64,000 bases of DNA from Trichostrongylus colubriformis (GCA_963978905.1 OZ022260.1:14497725-14561724); one strand, 5' to 3'. Positions 11,977 to 23,527 are shown, counted from the stretch's first letter. Made by a program: numbers and translations. Notes: generated by a model not told the origin, from the sequence alone.

Positions 11977-14177
11977 CTGAAATGACACTTTTCTTGGGAA
12001 TATTACACACCATCCATCATACCCATCTTCAGTGCATTAGTTCGTGGCATAATTAAGCAGCACGAATGAATGAAAGTGGAGACCTCTACTCATCAATCTG
12101 CCTGTAGGTGAAATACGTTGCTTTACTTATAATTATTTACTGAAGATTTGTGACAGCTCAAACTTCCGACTTGAATTGCTTTTCAGCTTCAGCTTTCGCC
12201 GTTCATCAGGGAACCTGCTACATGATTTACCGACCCTAAAGCATCTGGTGGAAGTCATGTGGAGCCACAAATCAGTATCAGTGAGGCTCATCGACTCAGC
12301 GTCACAACCTCAGCTGAAATTTTTGGTATCGGCCTCTGCTCCCATTTGTTCCTACCCCGTGAACTAAGGGTCCCCTGTTGCTAAACGATCTCAAGACTGT
12401 TGATAGCAGGCTGCGACTATCTCTGCTAGAAAAAAGGGATACTCTCTTGCTAGGAGACGGTGGAAACGAACGAAGTTCTACCCGGTTTTGCTGTGCTGAG
12501 TCAATCAACAAATTCTGTTTACAAGCACGCATAATCGTGCGTGAATGCGTGGCGTAGTTGGTTTGAAATCAAATGGTGGCAATGGACGGTACGAGCTCGA
12601 GGCAGGAACAGATGGAGACGTTGTGGTGCCCGCTCGATGACTGATCGTGAACAGTGGGACTATAGAAGCTACAGACGAACTTAAATTCGAGGCCACTGAG
12701 TTCCAAAATGTTTGCTTTCAACACATCTACTTGATTTTAGACGATGAGCGACATGCGTTGAAGGGCAGCACACATCGAATTCATAACTCTCATATCCCCA
12801 TCCTCGCTGTGCTATGTAAGGTGCGACTCATCACTCTGCTTTCGTGTCAGTGCCGTGATGCCATTAGATGAGCTACTTTGAAGTTCACCTTATCACCTTC
12901 TTTTTGCCATTATCATTCTTTATCATTCCATTACCTTTTGAATTGCCTAAAGATTTACAACACGATGAAAATTGGAATAGCAAATAAGTCGTATTACCGT
13001 TGTCGGATAAGCCCTCAACGTAATATTTGAGATAAACTTGAGCGGACTGACCTGCAAAAAGAATTAAAACAAAAATTTACTTTCTCTATGGCAGCTGAAA
13101 GTATTGATACAAGTAAGAAATGTTCAGGTTGACTTATGCACTCCTGGCAACCAACTTCCATGGGAATCGCCTATCTGTCGCCGTTCTCCCTTGACGTTTT
13201 CTTTTATCTTCACTCTCAATGCTCAGTTTATCTAGCCGTTCGGAGCTATTATAGCTCGCATGCTAATCTCCTAGGTATCCTGTTGAGAGTCATTCGGTTA
13301 AGGTTCCATAGTACGACCATAAAAATGAACGCGATGTAATCATTTGAAGGCACATTTCAGGAGAGGGTATAGCAGCCCCCTCGCGGTCAAATATTTCAAC
13401 CCACAGCCACATAGGCTGTAGCCTTACCGAAGCCTGATTGCGACTTTCTGGAGCGAAGTGGCTCACCATGCAGCGCTAGCCCGCGCGTGACTGTTGGCAA
13501 CAACGTGGCAAGGGAGGCTTGCAATTTACGTGATAGGATTCCAATAGTGAACGGAATGTCGACATGAGAAAACAGTTATATTCGTTGAGTTCTTCATGGC
13601 TAAAAGTGGAAACAGATTCAAAGGCTCGCTTCACGCGGTAATCTCGAACAAAGCCAGATGCGAGGAAGCGTTATCTTTGCCATTGGGCACCCCTTTCGGA
13701 TTTCTCTATATTCGCCTATTCTTCAGCACCTCTTATTTCACGTTTTGGCACTTTTACCCACTCAAGGTGACCTGCAATCTGACTTTGCTTTCGGCTTCGC
13801 GCGGTACATGTATGTATGAACTTGTCAAGCCACGAAGAGCGAGGGCTTACTTCCTACTCCACACAGTTGTGTCTTTTGGTATCTACAATATTTACTTCTT
13901 TTTTGTGTCCGAGGAAAGGGTTGTGAGTCTTCTGGTTTTCACTGAACCAGTATAAAAAAGACCTGTTATAATATCCAAAAACCCTTTATGTAATGACGCA
14001 ATTACACATGAAAGGTGACGACCTTTCGCGCAAAAACATCGCGCGCTGCGATTTTCTTAACGTTGGGGTGCACGACCAGGTCAAGGCACTTCATTGCGGT
14101 GACTGCTACACAGCGAACGGTTACCAACGAAAGGAGTGAGCCGTGTCATCGCAGTTTTGTTGTTTGTCGTGAACCAT
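11977..14177. other. Region upstream of the IRLD-like exons, no firm gene
   Basis: The first exons and promoter of the minus-strand IRLD-like gene should lie here, but no signal-peptide exon could be identified. At about 12960-13160 there is a segment duplicated, diverged, at 16485-16730. Open frames at 13596-13955 and elsewhere have no supporting features. Confidence 0.35.
12960..13160. repeat. Diverged local duplication (partner 16485-16730)
   Basis: Shared words in the same order include AATAGCAAATAAGTCGTATTA, GAAAGTATTGATACAAG and GTTGACTTATGC. Spacing is similar to 16485-16730. This may be an unknown repeat or an ancient segmental duplication. Confidence 0.5.
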
Positions 14178-14740
14178 TAAAGACAGCATTAGGGGAAATG
14201 CGGTAATGGAGGAATCCCTACAAGAAGTCACTCACATGGTAGTCCTGGGCCTGAGAAGGCTATCTGTGGCGAAATCCCGGTGAAAAAGGGCCCCTCCAAG
14301 CTGTAGAAACCCTGCGGAACCGCCGCAACCATGCAGCGGTTCCGCCTCTTGGACACAGCGGTCCCGGCTCCCGATGACGTGATTCCCGATTGAATGGGGT
14401 GGGAGCGGCCAAGGAGATGCGGCAGGATCGAAGGTTTTGCGGCGTGCTTTCGCAGTTTTAGCTTAAAGCTCATTCCAAAAAAGAGATGCTGTCGTATTTC
14501 CAAACATTCCCTTGTGTTTACTAGGCCACATGCCAATGGGAAACTAGATCAGACTACCCGCCTCTTGACGGGAAGGTCGTCCGGGTCGAGAATCAACGGT
14601 GGGAAGAGGGTCCTATTTCTCGGGTTGGCCATTTCCATCCGTTTTTTCTCCACTATCCTGTTACTAGGCATCTCAACTTTCATATGCACTATTTCTTTGA
14701 CTTTCCGTCCGACTTTCCCTAATGCTGCCTTTAATTCATA
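14178..14740. repeat. Repeat R1 copy followed by degraded family F copy
   Basis: 14178-14340 matches R1 at 5515-5900 and provides the empty site for the MITE at 5580. 14580-14720, read inverted, resembles the family F core seen at 23545-23620 (ATATGAAAGT...GTAACAG...GAGAAA). The two opposite open frames here are by-products of this repeat content. Confidence 0.45.
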
Positions 14741-15242
14741 CCGCCGATCTGCAGTGCAGTGTGCAAAACTACATGCGGCTACCCAGCCAAGTGTGCACTC
14801 AGTGGTTCTACAGACAGCTTTGATTGCTTTGATCGAGGCACGGGTGTAGAACCTTGTTTCCTGCTCTTCACGACCTAAACTGCGTGGAGCGAGCCAACAG
14901 CCTTTTCCAAGAGTGGCCTTTCGAACCTGAGCACTCATCGAAATCGACAGTTCAACCATCATATCCGGGAAAACCACCGTGGACCTGGAGATCAGTGTTC
15001 AGAAAATTGGGGTATCTCAATCGGAGAGCTCCACACATGGAATAACGTGCCCCTAAGATTGAAACGCACGCTTACGCATGATTCTTTCATCAAAACATTC
15101 ACTCGGTAACGCTCAATCGACCAATTGCCGCACTGGTGGGCGCAGTCACAGCCTCGGTTCGCGCCTTGTAAGTGCTAGTTATCACTTTTGTTATTTGAAC
15201 TCGACCAGTGAAGGACGGTGAGAACGATATGTATTATTTCAA

Positions 15243-16399
15243 GGACTAACAAGGGAGGCCCATCAGGTCACGGTGAGCCTTTTCAAAACGGTTTTTGCAT
15301 TTTATAGGGTCACATACATGAAGCAAAAAACCGGTCTCAAATTTAGCTAAATGGTTTTGAGGGCCCAGAAAATGTAAACGCAGTGGTTGGATGGCCGAAT
15401 GAATAGTGGGACGGACTGGCATTGGCACGGTGGTGGAGGCGATTGCGGTTCAACTCCTCTCGACGTTTCCGCTTTTGCATTTTCTGGATTTTCTTTGTCC
15501 AGTGCTATACTATTTGCGCACATGCAAAATGACTACACTTTTCGTCGCTGGTGCACGAAAGTGACCTCATTTACAAGCTTCCAGTGGTCAACGTGTTTGA
15601 ACACTTCGGCGCCCACGCTTGCCAGACATTTTCGTGCGGAACTAGTGTGATATTCGTGCTCAGGAGACTCAACTAGCCCCAGATACAAAATACTATTCAA
15701 GCTGAGATTTTAACCGAAACTCGAGACAGTGGGGGTGCACATGGGCACACAGTCACTGCTCTACTTGTACACACAAACAACTTACAACCTCGATTAAATG
15801 CGATGGAGCATGTGCAGAATCAACGCATTCCAAGTGAACTGCTCCTAGCAACACCATGCGACGGCGAAAGATAGCAAATATTTCCTTATGTGGGCTACCG
15901 ACTTCTTTTCGTTGAGCGTTCTTTACTATGGTAGTAGTAGTACTAGTGGTCGCCCAAATTTTCGAGTTTGGGTTAAAATCTCGATCAGGCTGAAAACTTG
16001 TTACCTAGGGTAGTTCGACCTCCTGAATATGAATATAACACGTGCTTTGCGAGAAAACGTCTAGTTTTTCTGTTATGAGCGTTGGCAGGTAACAAATCAT
16101 TCGCCTAATACGCAAAAATACTGAAGATAGCGGTTTCCTGGTAAGATAAAAATTGATTTTCCACATATTTTGCACGTATGGTCTTACATGAGCACAAATG
16201 GATGAAAACTAGAAAAATGTAAAAATTTGTCCTCAGTGGGGATCGAACCATCAACCATTTTCTGGGCCCCCCAAAACCATTTAGCCAATTTTGAAACCGG
16301 TTCTTTGCTCCATGTATGTGACCCTATAAAATGCAAAAAACCGTTCTGAAAAAGCTCACCTTGACCTGATGGGCCACCCTCGTAAGAGAAATTCAGCAT
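15243..16399. mobile_element. Long foldback with about 140-bp arms and a tRNA-like motif
   Basis: 15243-15375 and 16255-16399 are inverted copies sharing TTTATAGGGTCACATACATG and CTAAATGGTTTTG. Read on the minus strand, the right arm holds a box A-like TTGGCTAAATGGTT and a box B-like GGTTCGATCCCCA about 30 bp apart. This spacing resembles RNA polymerase III internal promoters of tRNA-derived SINEs. The left arm has lost box B. The intervening sequence has no recognised coding content. Confidence 0.45.
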
Positions 16400-16736
16400 A
16401 AGTCAGGAGCATAAGTTCAGGCTTGGCACACTCTCGTACATTGCCCGGGGATAGTTTCCGTGAGCGACGAGTGCGCTACAACACGGCGAAAATTAGAATA
16501 GCAAATAAGTCGTATTAAATTTACTTTCTGATTCATGCCTTCGGTCATCACCATCATCATCAGCGGGGCCTTTAATGTCTTCTCCAGACTGACCGGGAAC
16601 GAACTGGCCTGAAAAAAAGCATAAGAACAAATTCGTGTTTCTGCTATGGTTGATGAAAGTATTGATACAAGAAAGAAGAGTTGAGTTGACTTATGCGCTT
16701 CTAGTATCCAAATTTCGCGGAATCTGCATCCTACTA

Positions 16737-17632
16737 TTAGGTTGATTCATAATAAATCGGACAAATTGACCAATTTTAATCATTGTCGTACAACTTTTTT
16801 ACGACAACAGGGATTCATTTGAAATATACTCCATCTTTATCGATGACCTTCTGCCACGGTATAGGCAGATCATGGATGCCCTTGCTCCAAAAGGCCGGAA
16901 GCTGGAGCTCGAAGAAGTTGCCGAGTGCCGCCTTGACCTCGTCGCGAGTTTTGAAGTCTTGGCCGTCCAGGTGGCGTTGGCTGTGGGAGAAAAGGTGGAA
17001 AACTGAAGGGGCCAGGTCTGGGGAGTACGGTGGGTATAGAAGTACGGTCCAACTGTACGACAGCAGCTCGGCCTTGGTCGATCTTGCGAAGTGCGGTCTG
17101 TGGAAGTAGACACGTTGTCGTGCTGGAAGTAGACATGTGACCGCCGCCGTAGCGAACTTACATTGGCCTTCAATTCTCGTAATTGACGAACGTAGACGTC
17201 GGCGGATACTGTGGTACCTTCATCGAGCAGCTCCCAGTACTCTACGCCGTGTACGCTCCACCAACCGCGGTTTTCGTCTTCGTTGGAATAGTCGCCTGAC
17301 GCAAACTTCGAATGCTACAACTACAGTGTACTTCTGACGAGAGCATGCTCCTTGTGAACTTCTATCAGACGTCTGCCGATATCCGCGGGTTCCTGGCCAG
17401 ATAGCGATATAAATAGTATGACGTTGCGGATGTGGTCTCTGGACCGCTTGAAATCGTGCGGCATTGTGGCGGAATGAATTTACTTTGAAGTGATTATTTT
17501 GCGGTACTTTGAAGAGCTTTTCATACTCATTCCAAAGGTACCTCGCGCGTCCATTTTCGTTAATTCGTTACTGAGTTATGATCTCTAGAAATCATCACTA
17601 CCATTTGTCCGATTTATTATGAATCAACCTAA
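16737..17632 (-). mobile_element. Internally deleted mariner element
   Basis: 896-bp element with 29-bp terminal repeats beginning TTAGGTTGATTCATAATAAA, flanked by TA (16735-16736, 17633-17634). It is a near-duplicate, in opposite orientation, of 40437-41330. The minus-strand frame keeps the C-terminal half of a mariner transposase (VYFQHDN followed by the region after the second catalytic aspartate) with several frameshifts. The helix-turn-helix part is largely deleted, because a full-length mariner is about 1.3 kb. Confidence 0.88.
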
Positions 17633-18620
17633 TACATTACTTTCCAGTTGAACGTAGTCAAATTTGTGAAATGAGCTCTATACCGATATATCAGTGTCTG
17701 CTAGTGGGATGCGACAAGAACACGTACGATTGGAACCGAACATGACAATAACCAAAAAAGGCTAATAAGGAGCCTCACAAGGTTACCGTCACCAAAAAGT
17801 TTTGCGTTTTATGTCGACCCTAAAGCGTTCACATCCACAGGTTCAAAGTAAACTCAGAGGGAACATTGTTGACGGGAGACGGGAAGTGATAACAACATTC
17901 AAAGACTGATGAGGGGTGTTAGGTAGAAAATGCCACCAAATTCGGTGCGCTCATTGCTTTTCCCTTACAAAGGAGGTCCATCTGCAAATAGTGAGCTTCT
18001 CTGAAACGGTTTTTTTTCTCCTTTAGTTTATGGGGAGTGGTAGGTTAATTCGGTTACATCATTCATTCTATTCTTTGATGTTGCATCATTCATTCCATTC
18101 TTTGGTACTGATCGGTGAACGTGTTCACCACGAAAGCTAACACCTCAAGCACCACGTCATTCCGATCGATACGGCTTTACTACGATACGATAAGTATCAT
18201 TCTGCTATCACGCTTATTACTCTACACCTCAGTCATACTTCGGTAAAGTCGACCCTAAGGCTGCGTTCATACTGCGCTTTTCGACAGGGAACTCGTCATT
18301 AATGATATTCTCACCCCTTTCTATGTGAGTAACTTGTTTTAGGGATTCCCATTAACCATATTATCCCTGATGTTGTCTTTGAGCACGGCACGTTCTCGCA
18401 CATTGCCCGGGGACAATTTCCGCAAGCGAAGGTCGCGTCCACCACGTAATTGGCTTGTAGGCCACGGAACTCGAAATACCCCGGAAAAGCCAAATACGGA
18501 ACTTCCGCGAATTGTGTTGTCTTACACTGCTCTAAAGTTGTTAGTAATGATCAAACAGAACAAACAGTAATCAATAGTAATCGTGGATGTGTTTGACATT
18601 GGAGATTTCATCGGGATTGC
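17633..18620. repeat. Region with an inverted R1 fragment, otherwise featureless
   Basis: 18115-18260 and 18340-18385 are inverted pieces of repeat R1. 18258-18285 carries a terminal fragment (AAGGCTGCGTTCATACT) of the snapback family at 25229-25313 and 47974-48159, inserted within it. 17633-18110 shows nothing recognisable. Confidence 0.45.
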
Positions 18621-19318
18621 TTATTAAAGACACCGGAAGGGGGTAATTTTGGCTTACGGTAGAACAGACGTAGTGTGGACGAGTTTAAGTGGCCGCCATT
18701 GCACAAACTCGCCAATTTGACGCCTTGGCATGGTACCAAAAGGGGAGTACGTTAGGACAGAAACGTCGCGTGGCCGTGTTTGGCGCGCGACGAGATGGTG
18801 CGAGCTATGCGCGCTGTATCGGATGGGTCTTGAAGCGATGCGGTGCTCTACGCCTCATTCTAGGCGTAACCGCTTCAGGACTCAACTAATACGGCGCGCA
18901 TAGCTCGCACCATCCCGTCGCGTGCCGAACACGTCCACGCGACGTTCCTGTCCTAACGATATACATCCGTGCCAAAAGAAGATGTTTCTACTACAAATTT
19001 GTTTTTTCCTTCTACTTTTTTCTTTGTTCTTTCTTATATTGTTTCTAGATGTACTTGAATGAATGCTAATGTAGTTGGGAATGGCCACGCCATTTCGCTG
19101 GGAGTCAGGTGCTACAATCAACGTTGGCCCGCGGCCCGTCTTCTACAGCGGACAACTCGGAAATTCAGTGTGTTGGATGCGAATACACACCGCAGCATCG
19201 CGCCTTTGAGTCCGGGTCTTTTCGCCTATTATCGCTTCTAACCTTGAGCGTTCGTTACAAAATGCTTATTTCTTTGCGTCTTCCTCTTGTTTCGGACCTC
19301 TTCCGGTCCCTTTAAATG
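18621..19318. mobile_element. TTAA-flanked MITE, family E, with nested insertion
   Basis: Ends are TTAAAGACACCGGAAGGGGG at the left and CCGGTCCCTTTAA at the right, flanked on both sides by TTAA. Inverted relative to 1-384 and 30767-31230. A second element (18742-18968) is inserted inside it. The right terminus supplies the stop codon of the minus-strand open frame at 19312-19896. Confidence 0.75.
18742..18968. mobile_element. Nested MULE-like MITE with 9-bp TSD
   Basis: 227-bp inverted repeat starting GGGAGTACGTTAGGACAG and ending with CTGTCCTAACGATATACATCC. It is flanked by GTACCAAAA (18733-18741) and GTGCCAAAA (18969-18977). The two other family E copies have only one GTGCCAA at this point and no insert, so the duplication and boundaries are confirmed within the window. 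The arms carry GGTGCGAGCTATGCGCGC, similar to the element at 47609-47848. Confidence 0.82.
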
Positions 19319-19896
19319 GAATATAACATACCGCACAACAAACAGAGGAAGATGGCGATGAGAATCGTGAAACGTCGTTCCATCTCAGATAGCGATTCCG
19401 ACCTACAACCTGGCGTGCCGCACCGATGAGAAATGAGCTTTTCTACATCGTGAAATCTGCAGGATAAGATAAGAGGCGGCTGAAACGTGTTAGTTGCGTT
19501 TTCACAGGTCAGATCAATCCCTACACGTTTCAACGTACTTAATGCTTCGTTATACGTGTGAGCTAAACAATACCAAGAGCCAAGAGGTTTTGCATGGAGT
19601 GAAGAAATACCGTATAGGATTTGGCACCACGCGAGTTCGGTAGGGCACTCATTTTTTCTCTTACCACGATGGTATCCTACGCAGGGGACACCGGAATTCG
19701 AAATTCTTCGACGAGGGGGGGGGTCATTGGACCGTACGGGAGGAGGGTCGTACTGCGGAGGACAGCGATAAGCACTAGAATTTAAACATGCAATATGCAG
19801 ATGAGAAGCGAAGAGTATTTCACAGTAAACTCGAGTGAGGAAATGTGAAATGTATATATTTTTTGCTCCAGGTAAGGATGCATAGCAATAAAACAC
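19312..19896 (-). CDS. Cysteine-rich secreted-type hypothetical protein (candidate)
   Basis: Longest plain open frame in the eastern half of this segment, not recognised as a known family. The C-terminal half has GVPCVGYHRGKRKNECP, WCQILYG, GIDLTCENATN and HRCGTPGC. It ends in a hydrophobic stretch, RRFTILIAIFLCLLCGMLYS, which resembles a membrane or GPI-addition tail. The cysteine spacing recalls small secreted Ly6/UPAR-like nematode proteins, but that is only a resemblance. A 48-bp in-frame segment (about 19563-19611) bounded by GT and TAG may be an intron. The upstream part before about 19777 is probably non-coding, since an acceptor-like TTCTAG lies there. The stop codon is contributed by the terminus of the adjacent MITE, so the frame may be truncated. 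Confidence 0.3.
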   Translation of the reverse strand: MFYCYASLPGAKNIYISHFLTRVYCEILFASHLHIACLNSSAYRCPPQYDPPPVRSNDPPPRRRISNSGVPCVGYHRGKRKNECPTELAWCQILYGISSLHAKPLGSWYCLAHTYNEALSTLKRVGIDLTCENATNTFQPPLILSCRFHDVEKLISHRCGTPGCRSESLSEMERRFTILIAIFLCLLCGMLYSI

Positions 19897-20140
19897 ATTT
19901 CAACTATTCAATCCGACCCAGTCACTGGTATTGTAGAGGGAAAAAAGGGGGAGTCGTACCGAAGCGGCTATTCTCCTCGACATCTGGGAATGCCCTAATC
20001 CTACGACCGGACGTGCGGTGTTCCGACAGATCACGTCACCAGTGTGCGCGTCGCGCAATTTTGTGAGAAGGACGATACTAGCGTTCTCGACAGACTAGGA
20101 CTTTACATTACGGACTAAGCGACTGCTTTCGCGTATTCTA

Positions 20141-20982
20141 TTAGGTTGAACCATAATTTCTGTCACACTTTTTATTTTTCTTGGGGAAAACTGTGGGAGC
20201 TTCTGGAATATTTGGTAGTGGGGGTATTATGATGCGAGTGAAAAGGACTACTGATTAACACATTCATAATCTCTATGACTTCAACTAGCAGTGAATATAC
20301 GACTATTTCGCGAAAGGTGCGAAATTCACGAACACCGCCCCGGTTCCTCGGCATGCAAGGCCACTAACCAAATCAACCAGTCGATGGACCCAGGTACTGT
20401 CTCTCATATGGCGGCAGCCTGATGGCTCGATCGGCTCAAATTGAAACAGAAAAAATTTCAAAAAATTGCACAGAGAAAAAATGTTTTTTTTTTCAAATTT
20501 TCCAAAAAAAGGGACCATTCAACACGGCAGTCACTGGCGATCTCTACTGCAGGCAATTGGACACCGTAGCCGCAAAACTTGTAGGAAAAATGGACCGAGA
20601 CCTCTTCCTCCACGATAACGCTCGCCCACATGTGGCAATTTTGACGTCAAAGGATCCAGGACCTTGGTTGGACGAAGCTCCTCCACCTACCGTAATGTTC
20701 AAACATGGCCCCAACTGACTACCACGTATTTCGATCTCTGATCCACTTCCTCGAAGGACGGCAGCTCAAAAATGACGATGATCTCAAAATCGACCTCCAG
20801 ACTTTCTTCGACCAGAAATCCCCAAACTTCCATAAGCAAAGTATCTATTATCTTCCTATTCGCTGGCAATATATTGGTGATTATAATGGTACATAGCTCG
20901 TTGACTGAAGTTTGACACAAATAAAGAAAAATAAATTTGAAATTTTTTGTCAGTGTGGGACAGAAATTATGGTTCAACCTAA
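20141..20982 (+). mobile_element. Mariner element with broken transposase
   Basis: 842-bp element, terminal repeats beginning TTAGGTTGAACCATAATTTC, TA flanks (20139-20140, 20983-20984). The plus strand keeps mariner transposase residues: FLHDNARPHVA with the first visible catalytic aspartate, and TDYHVFRSLIHFLEGRQL with the last one, followed by LPIRWQYIGDYNG. Frameshifts separate these blocks, and the N-terminal DNA-binding domain is missing. Confidence 0.88.
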
Positions 20983-21296
20983 TACACATGTTATCTGCTA
21001 TAAAGTGGAAATTGTAGATATTCAGTGGGAAAGACACATGTAAGTTATCCTACATCACTTGGGCTATCACCAGCACTGCGCGAATGAAACAAGAGAATTA
21101 TGTAATAGGGAAACGGTCGATGTTGACCAAACGATATCGAAGAAGTTCATATTGCACAGTCCCACATTGTGACAAGCGTAGTACTGAGGGCTAGCCCTGC
21201 TGCTGTCTCTACAAATACCTGTCGAAACATCCCGTTCATGTTAATATCGAAGTAGAAATTTAGGAAAGTATATTCGCTTGTTGAGCATTTAATGCT

Positions 21297-21728
21297 TAAA
21301 GGAATCGTGCACGGAAAATGAGTTTTTGTGTCACCCATATATTTATGTTGTATTTGCCTAATGTTGGCCTCATGCAAAATTTCGCGCGAAAAAATGTGAA
21401 TCTGGCTGAGATACAGCACCACAAAGTGCGGTCCCAGTGGGCGGGGCCTCCGTGTAAAAGCCTCGTACCGCGTCCGCCGTGGTCGGAGACGCATTGTAGG
21501 AACAGAAGGTTACGTAAACAGTCCCACTCTCCGTTCCCAACGGCGGCGGAAGACGGGACGAGGCTTTTACACGGAGGCCCCGCCCACTGGGACCGCACTT
21601 TGTGGTGCTGTAACTCAGCCAGATTCACATTTTTTCGCGTGAAATTTTGCATGAGGCCAACATTAGGCAAATACAACATAAACATATGGGTAACACAAAA
21701 ACTCATTTTCCGTGGACGATTCCTTTAG
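21297..21728. mobile_element. TTAA-flanked foldback MITE, family A
   Basis: Long inverted repeat with arms of about 170 bp, starting TTAAAGGAATCGTGCACGG and ending CCGTGGACGATTCCTTTAG. Because it is palindromic it yields matching 136-codon open frames on both strands, which are not genes. Its right end shares the TTAG/TTAA tetranucleotide with the next element. Confidence 0.8.
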
Positions 21729-22388
21729 AGACACCGGGAGGGATAAATTTGGCAAACTCTGGGGGATTATGAAAATAGAGGTGCTCAGCAATATAAGAGT
21801 AGAGAAAGAACGACATGAAACTGCGAAAAAACCGAGACACAGAAACCCGAAAATCCCCTTCTCTCTCGCGTCCCTCTGCGTCACTAGCCGGGGAGGACTG
21901 CTGACAGACGGGTGGGGTCCACGAGGTCGAATTTCCGCGCGGCCGCGCGCGATGAGCGGCACAGCGGGTGCGAGTGCCAGTGGCAGGGGATGGCAGACTT
22001 CAAGCGAGGCAGTGTGGTATGGGTGGAAAGCGCAGACGTGACGCAGTCACGCTCAGCCGGCCGATCAAGGGCAATCGATACGGCGAGTCGTACGGGGGCG
22101 CCGCGAGTGAAACGCCGCGAAGCGGAAATTCGACCTCGTGGACCCCACCCCTGACAGACCAGAGGCTGAGCCGGCCGCAATCGTTTTCCCGCCCCTTCCT
22201 GGTGACGCGCTCGGTCGCAGAACCGCATAACGACATGTCATGCTGCGGGGGTCATAAGACCCCAAGCCGCGTTTTTTCAATGCGCACATATGATCTCTTC
22301 TGAAGTACATAGAAGGATCGTTTTCAGAGAGCATGTACTCCCAGATCTCAGTTTTCTCTTACCCCTACTGGTGCCTTCAAGCTAATGA
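21724..22388. mobile_element. TTAA-type MITE, family F, with nested family B MITE
   Basis: Left end TTAGAGACACCGGGAGGG, right end CCCCTACTGGTGCCTTCAAG. The body matches 23528-23945 on both sides of a nested element at 21910-22150. No transposase frame was seen. Confidence 0.7.
21910..22150. mobile_element. MULE-like MITE, family B (perfect 9-bp TSD)
   Basis: 241-bp element with termini GGGTGGGGTCCACGAGGTCG and its complement. It is flanked by CTGACAGAC on both sides (21901-21909 and 22151-22159). The duplication is perfect, which makes this the youngest-looking family B copy. It interrupts the family F element. Confidence 0.88.
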
Positions 22389-22536
22389 ATGTCGATAATC
22401 TAGTCAATTACTACTGCGCTGAAGAAGACCATCACTTTGCGGAGGGCCAGATTAGCGGTCGACACCTCTCGTTACAGTGGTATCGACGATTATTAATGGA
22501 TCAGGAACGAAATGCGTTTATCCACAAATCATTTAA

Positions 22537-23059
22537 CCCGTAACGGACGGTGCGCCACATGGTCACGCGACCCATAACGGACGGCGGCTTTTTTGCGCCG
22601 TTCTTTATCAAATCTTTCGCCAATTTTTATCAATTGAGTCATTTTTGTAACCTTTTTGTGCAGTTGCTACTGATAAAAGGGTCATCGCTGTGTAGTGGTA
22701 TCACCTCATGCTGTTATACGCGGTACTTCTCTCTACCTATTACTGCAAAAAAAAATCATGCATTTCGAGTAGTAAGATGAGCGCGAGGGTTTCCAAATGG
22801 GAAACGGAGCCTATGGATTCTAATGGATTGTTGATTGTAACTAAAAACAATTGTTGTCATTTGTTTGTACAACTAGGAAGGATTGCATTTGAAGTTACTC
22901 GCATAATGTTTGTTGAAAATTTGCGCTGCTCCGGTCCTGGAAATATATGTTATTCTTCAACACTTGTAGTGTATACGTGCATAATTGGTTATTTGGAAAT
23001 ATGTCGGGAAATATGTTTAAATGTCGGGAGTAACCATGTGGCGCACCGTCCGTTATGGG
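22537..23059. mobile_element. piggyBac-like MITE flanked by TTAA
   Basis: 523-bp element with about 27-bp terminal inverted repeats, left CCCGTAACGGACGGTGCGCC and right as its complement ending GTCCGTTATGGG. It is bracketed by TTAA on each side. TTAA plus a terminal CCC is the signature of the piggyBac superfamily. A second partial copy of the terminal motif (CCCATAACGGACGG) lies inside the left end at 22569. The overlapping open frame at 22708-23124 has no recognised transposase motif. Confidence 0.78.
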
Positions 23060-23527
23060 TTAACGCTTTCGCTGAAATGGTCACTATTATGAGTTTAGAT
23101 AGTTTACTGTTCGCGAAATTTTGAGCTTTTCTTATTCCCCTACAATTATGTTGTATAAGATCACTACCGATCGCAGGGTTTCACAAGAATGAACCAAAAT
23201 CCGGCAAAGGTTTACTACATCGGGATTTTGTCCAGGCGTGTAAAGTTAGCAGTACAGCAAGCGCTGCAAGCCATAGCTGCAACGGTCACATGCGCGGGAC
23301 GCGATGTAGGAAGCAAACCGAGATCAATAAATTTGAGAAAATTAGAACCTGCCGCGGTTTTGCTTCAAAGCTCTCGCGTCTCGCTCACGTTACTCGCGTG
23401 GACGAATTTTTGGGGGATGTATCCACACTGTACCTCGATTTAATCGCGTGAAACTTTGCCTGTGTCCCGTAGGGAAAGAGTTCAATACCATTGTGTTGGA
23501 GCAAGGCAAAATCACCAGAAACGATTC

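Noticed and set aside
13596..13955. 119-codon plus-strand frame
   Set aside because: Hydrophobic by composition, but no start context, splice sites or similarity; probably chance.
14394..14977. Opposite 151- and 142-codon frames
   Set aside because: They lie in degraded family F/R1 repeat sequence and have no family features.
21296..21728. Two 136-codon open frames on opposite strands with the same N-terminal sequence
   Set aside because: They are mirror images produced by the palindromic family A MITE; the same pair recurs at 29113-29523. No codon or domain evidence supports a protein.
22708..23124. 138-codon frame across the piggyBac-like element
   Set aside because: Runs past the element's right terminus and shows no transposase motif or catalytic aspartates.
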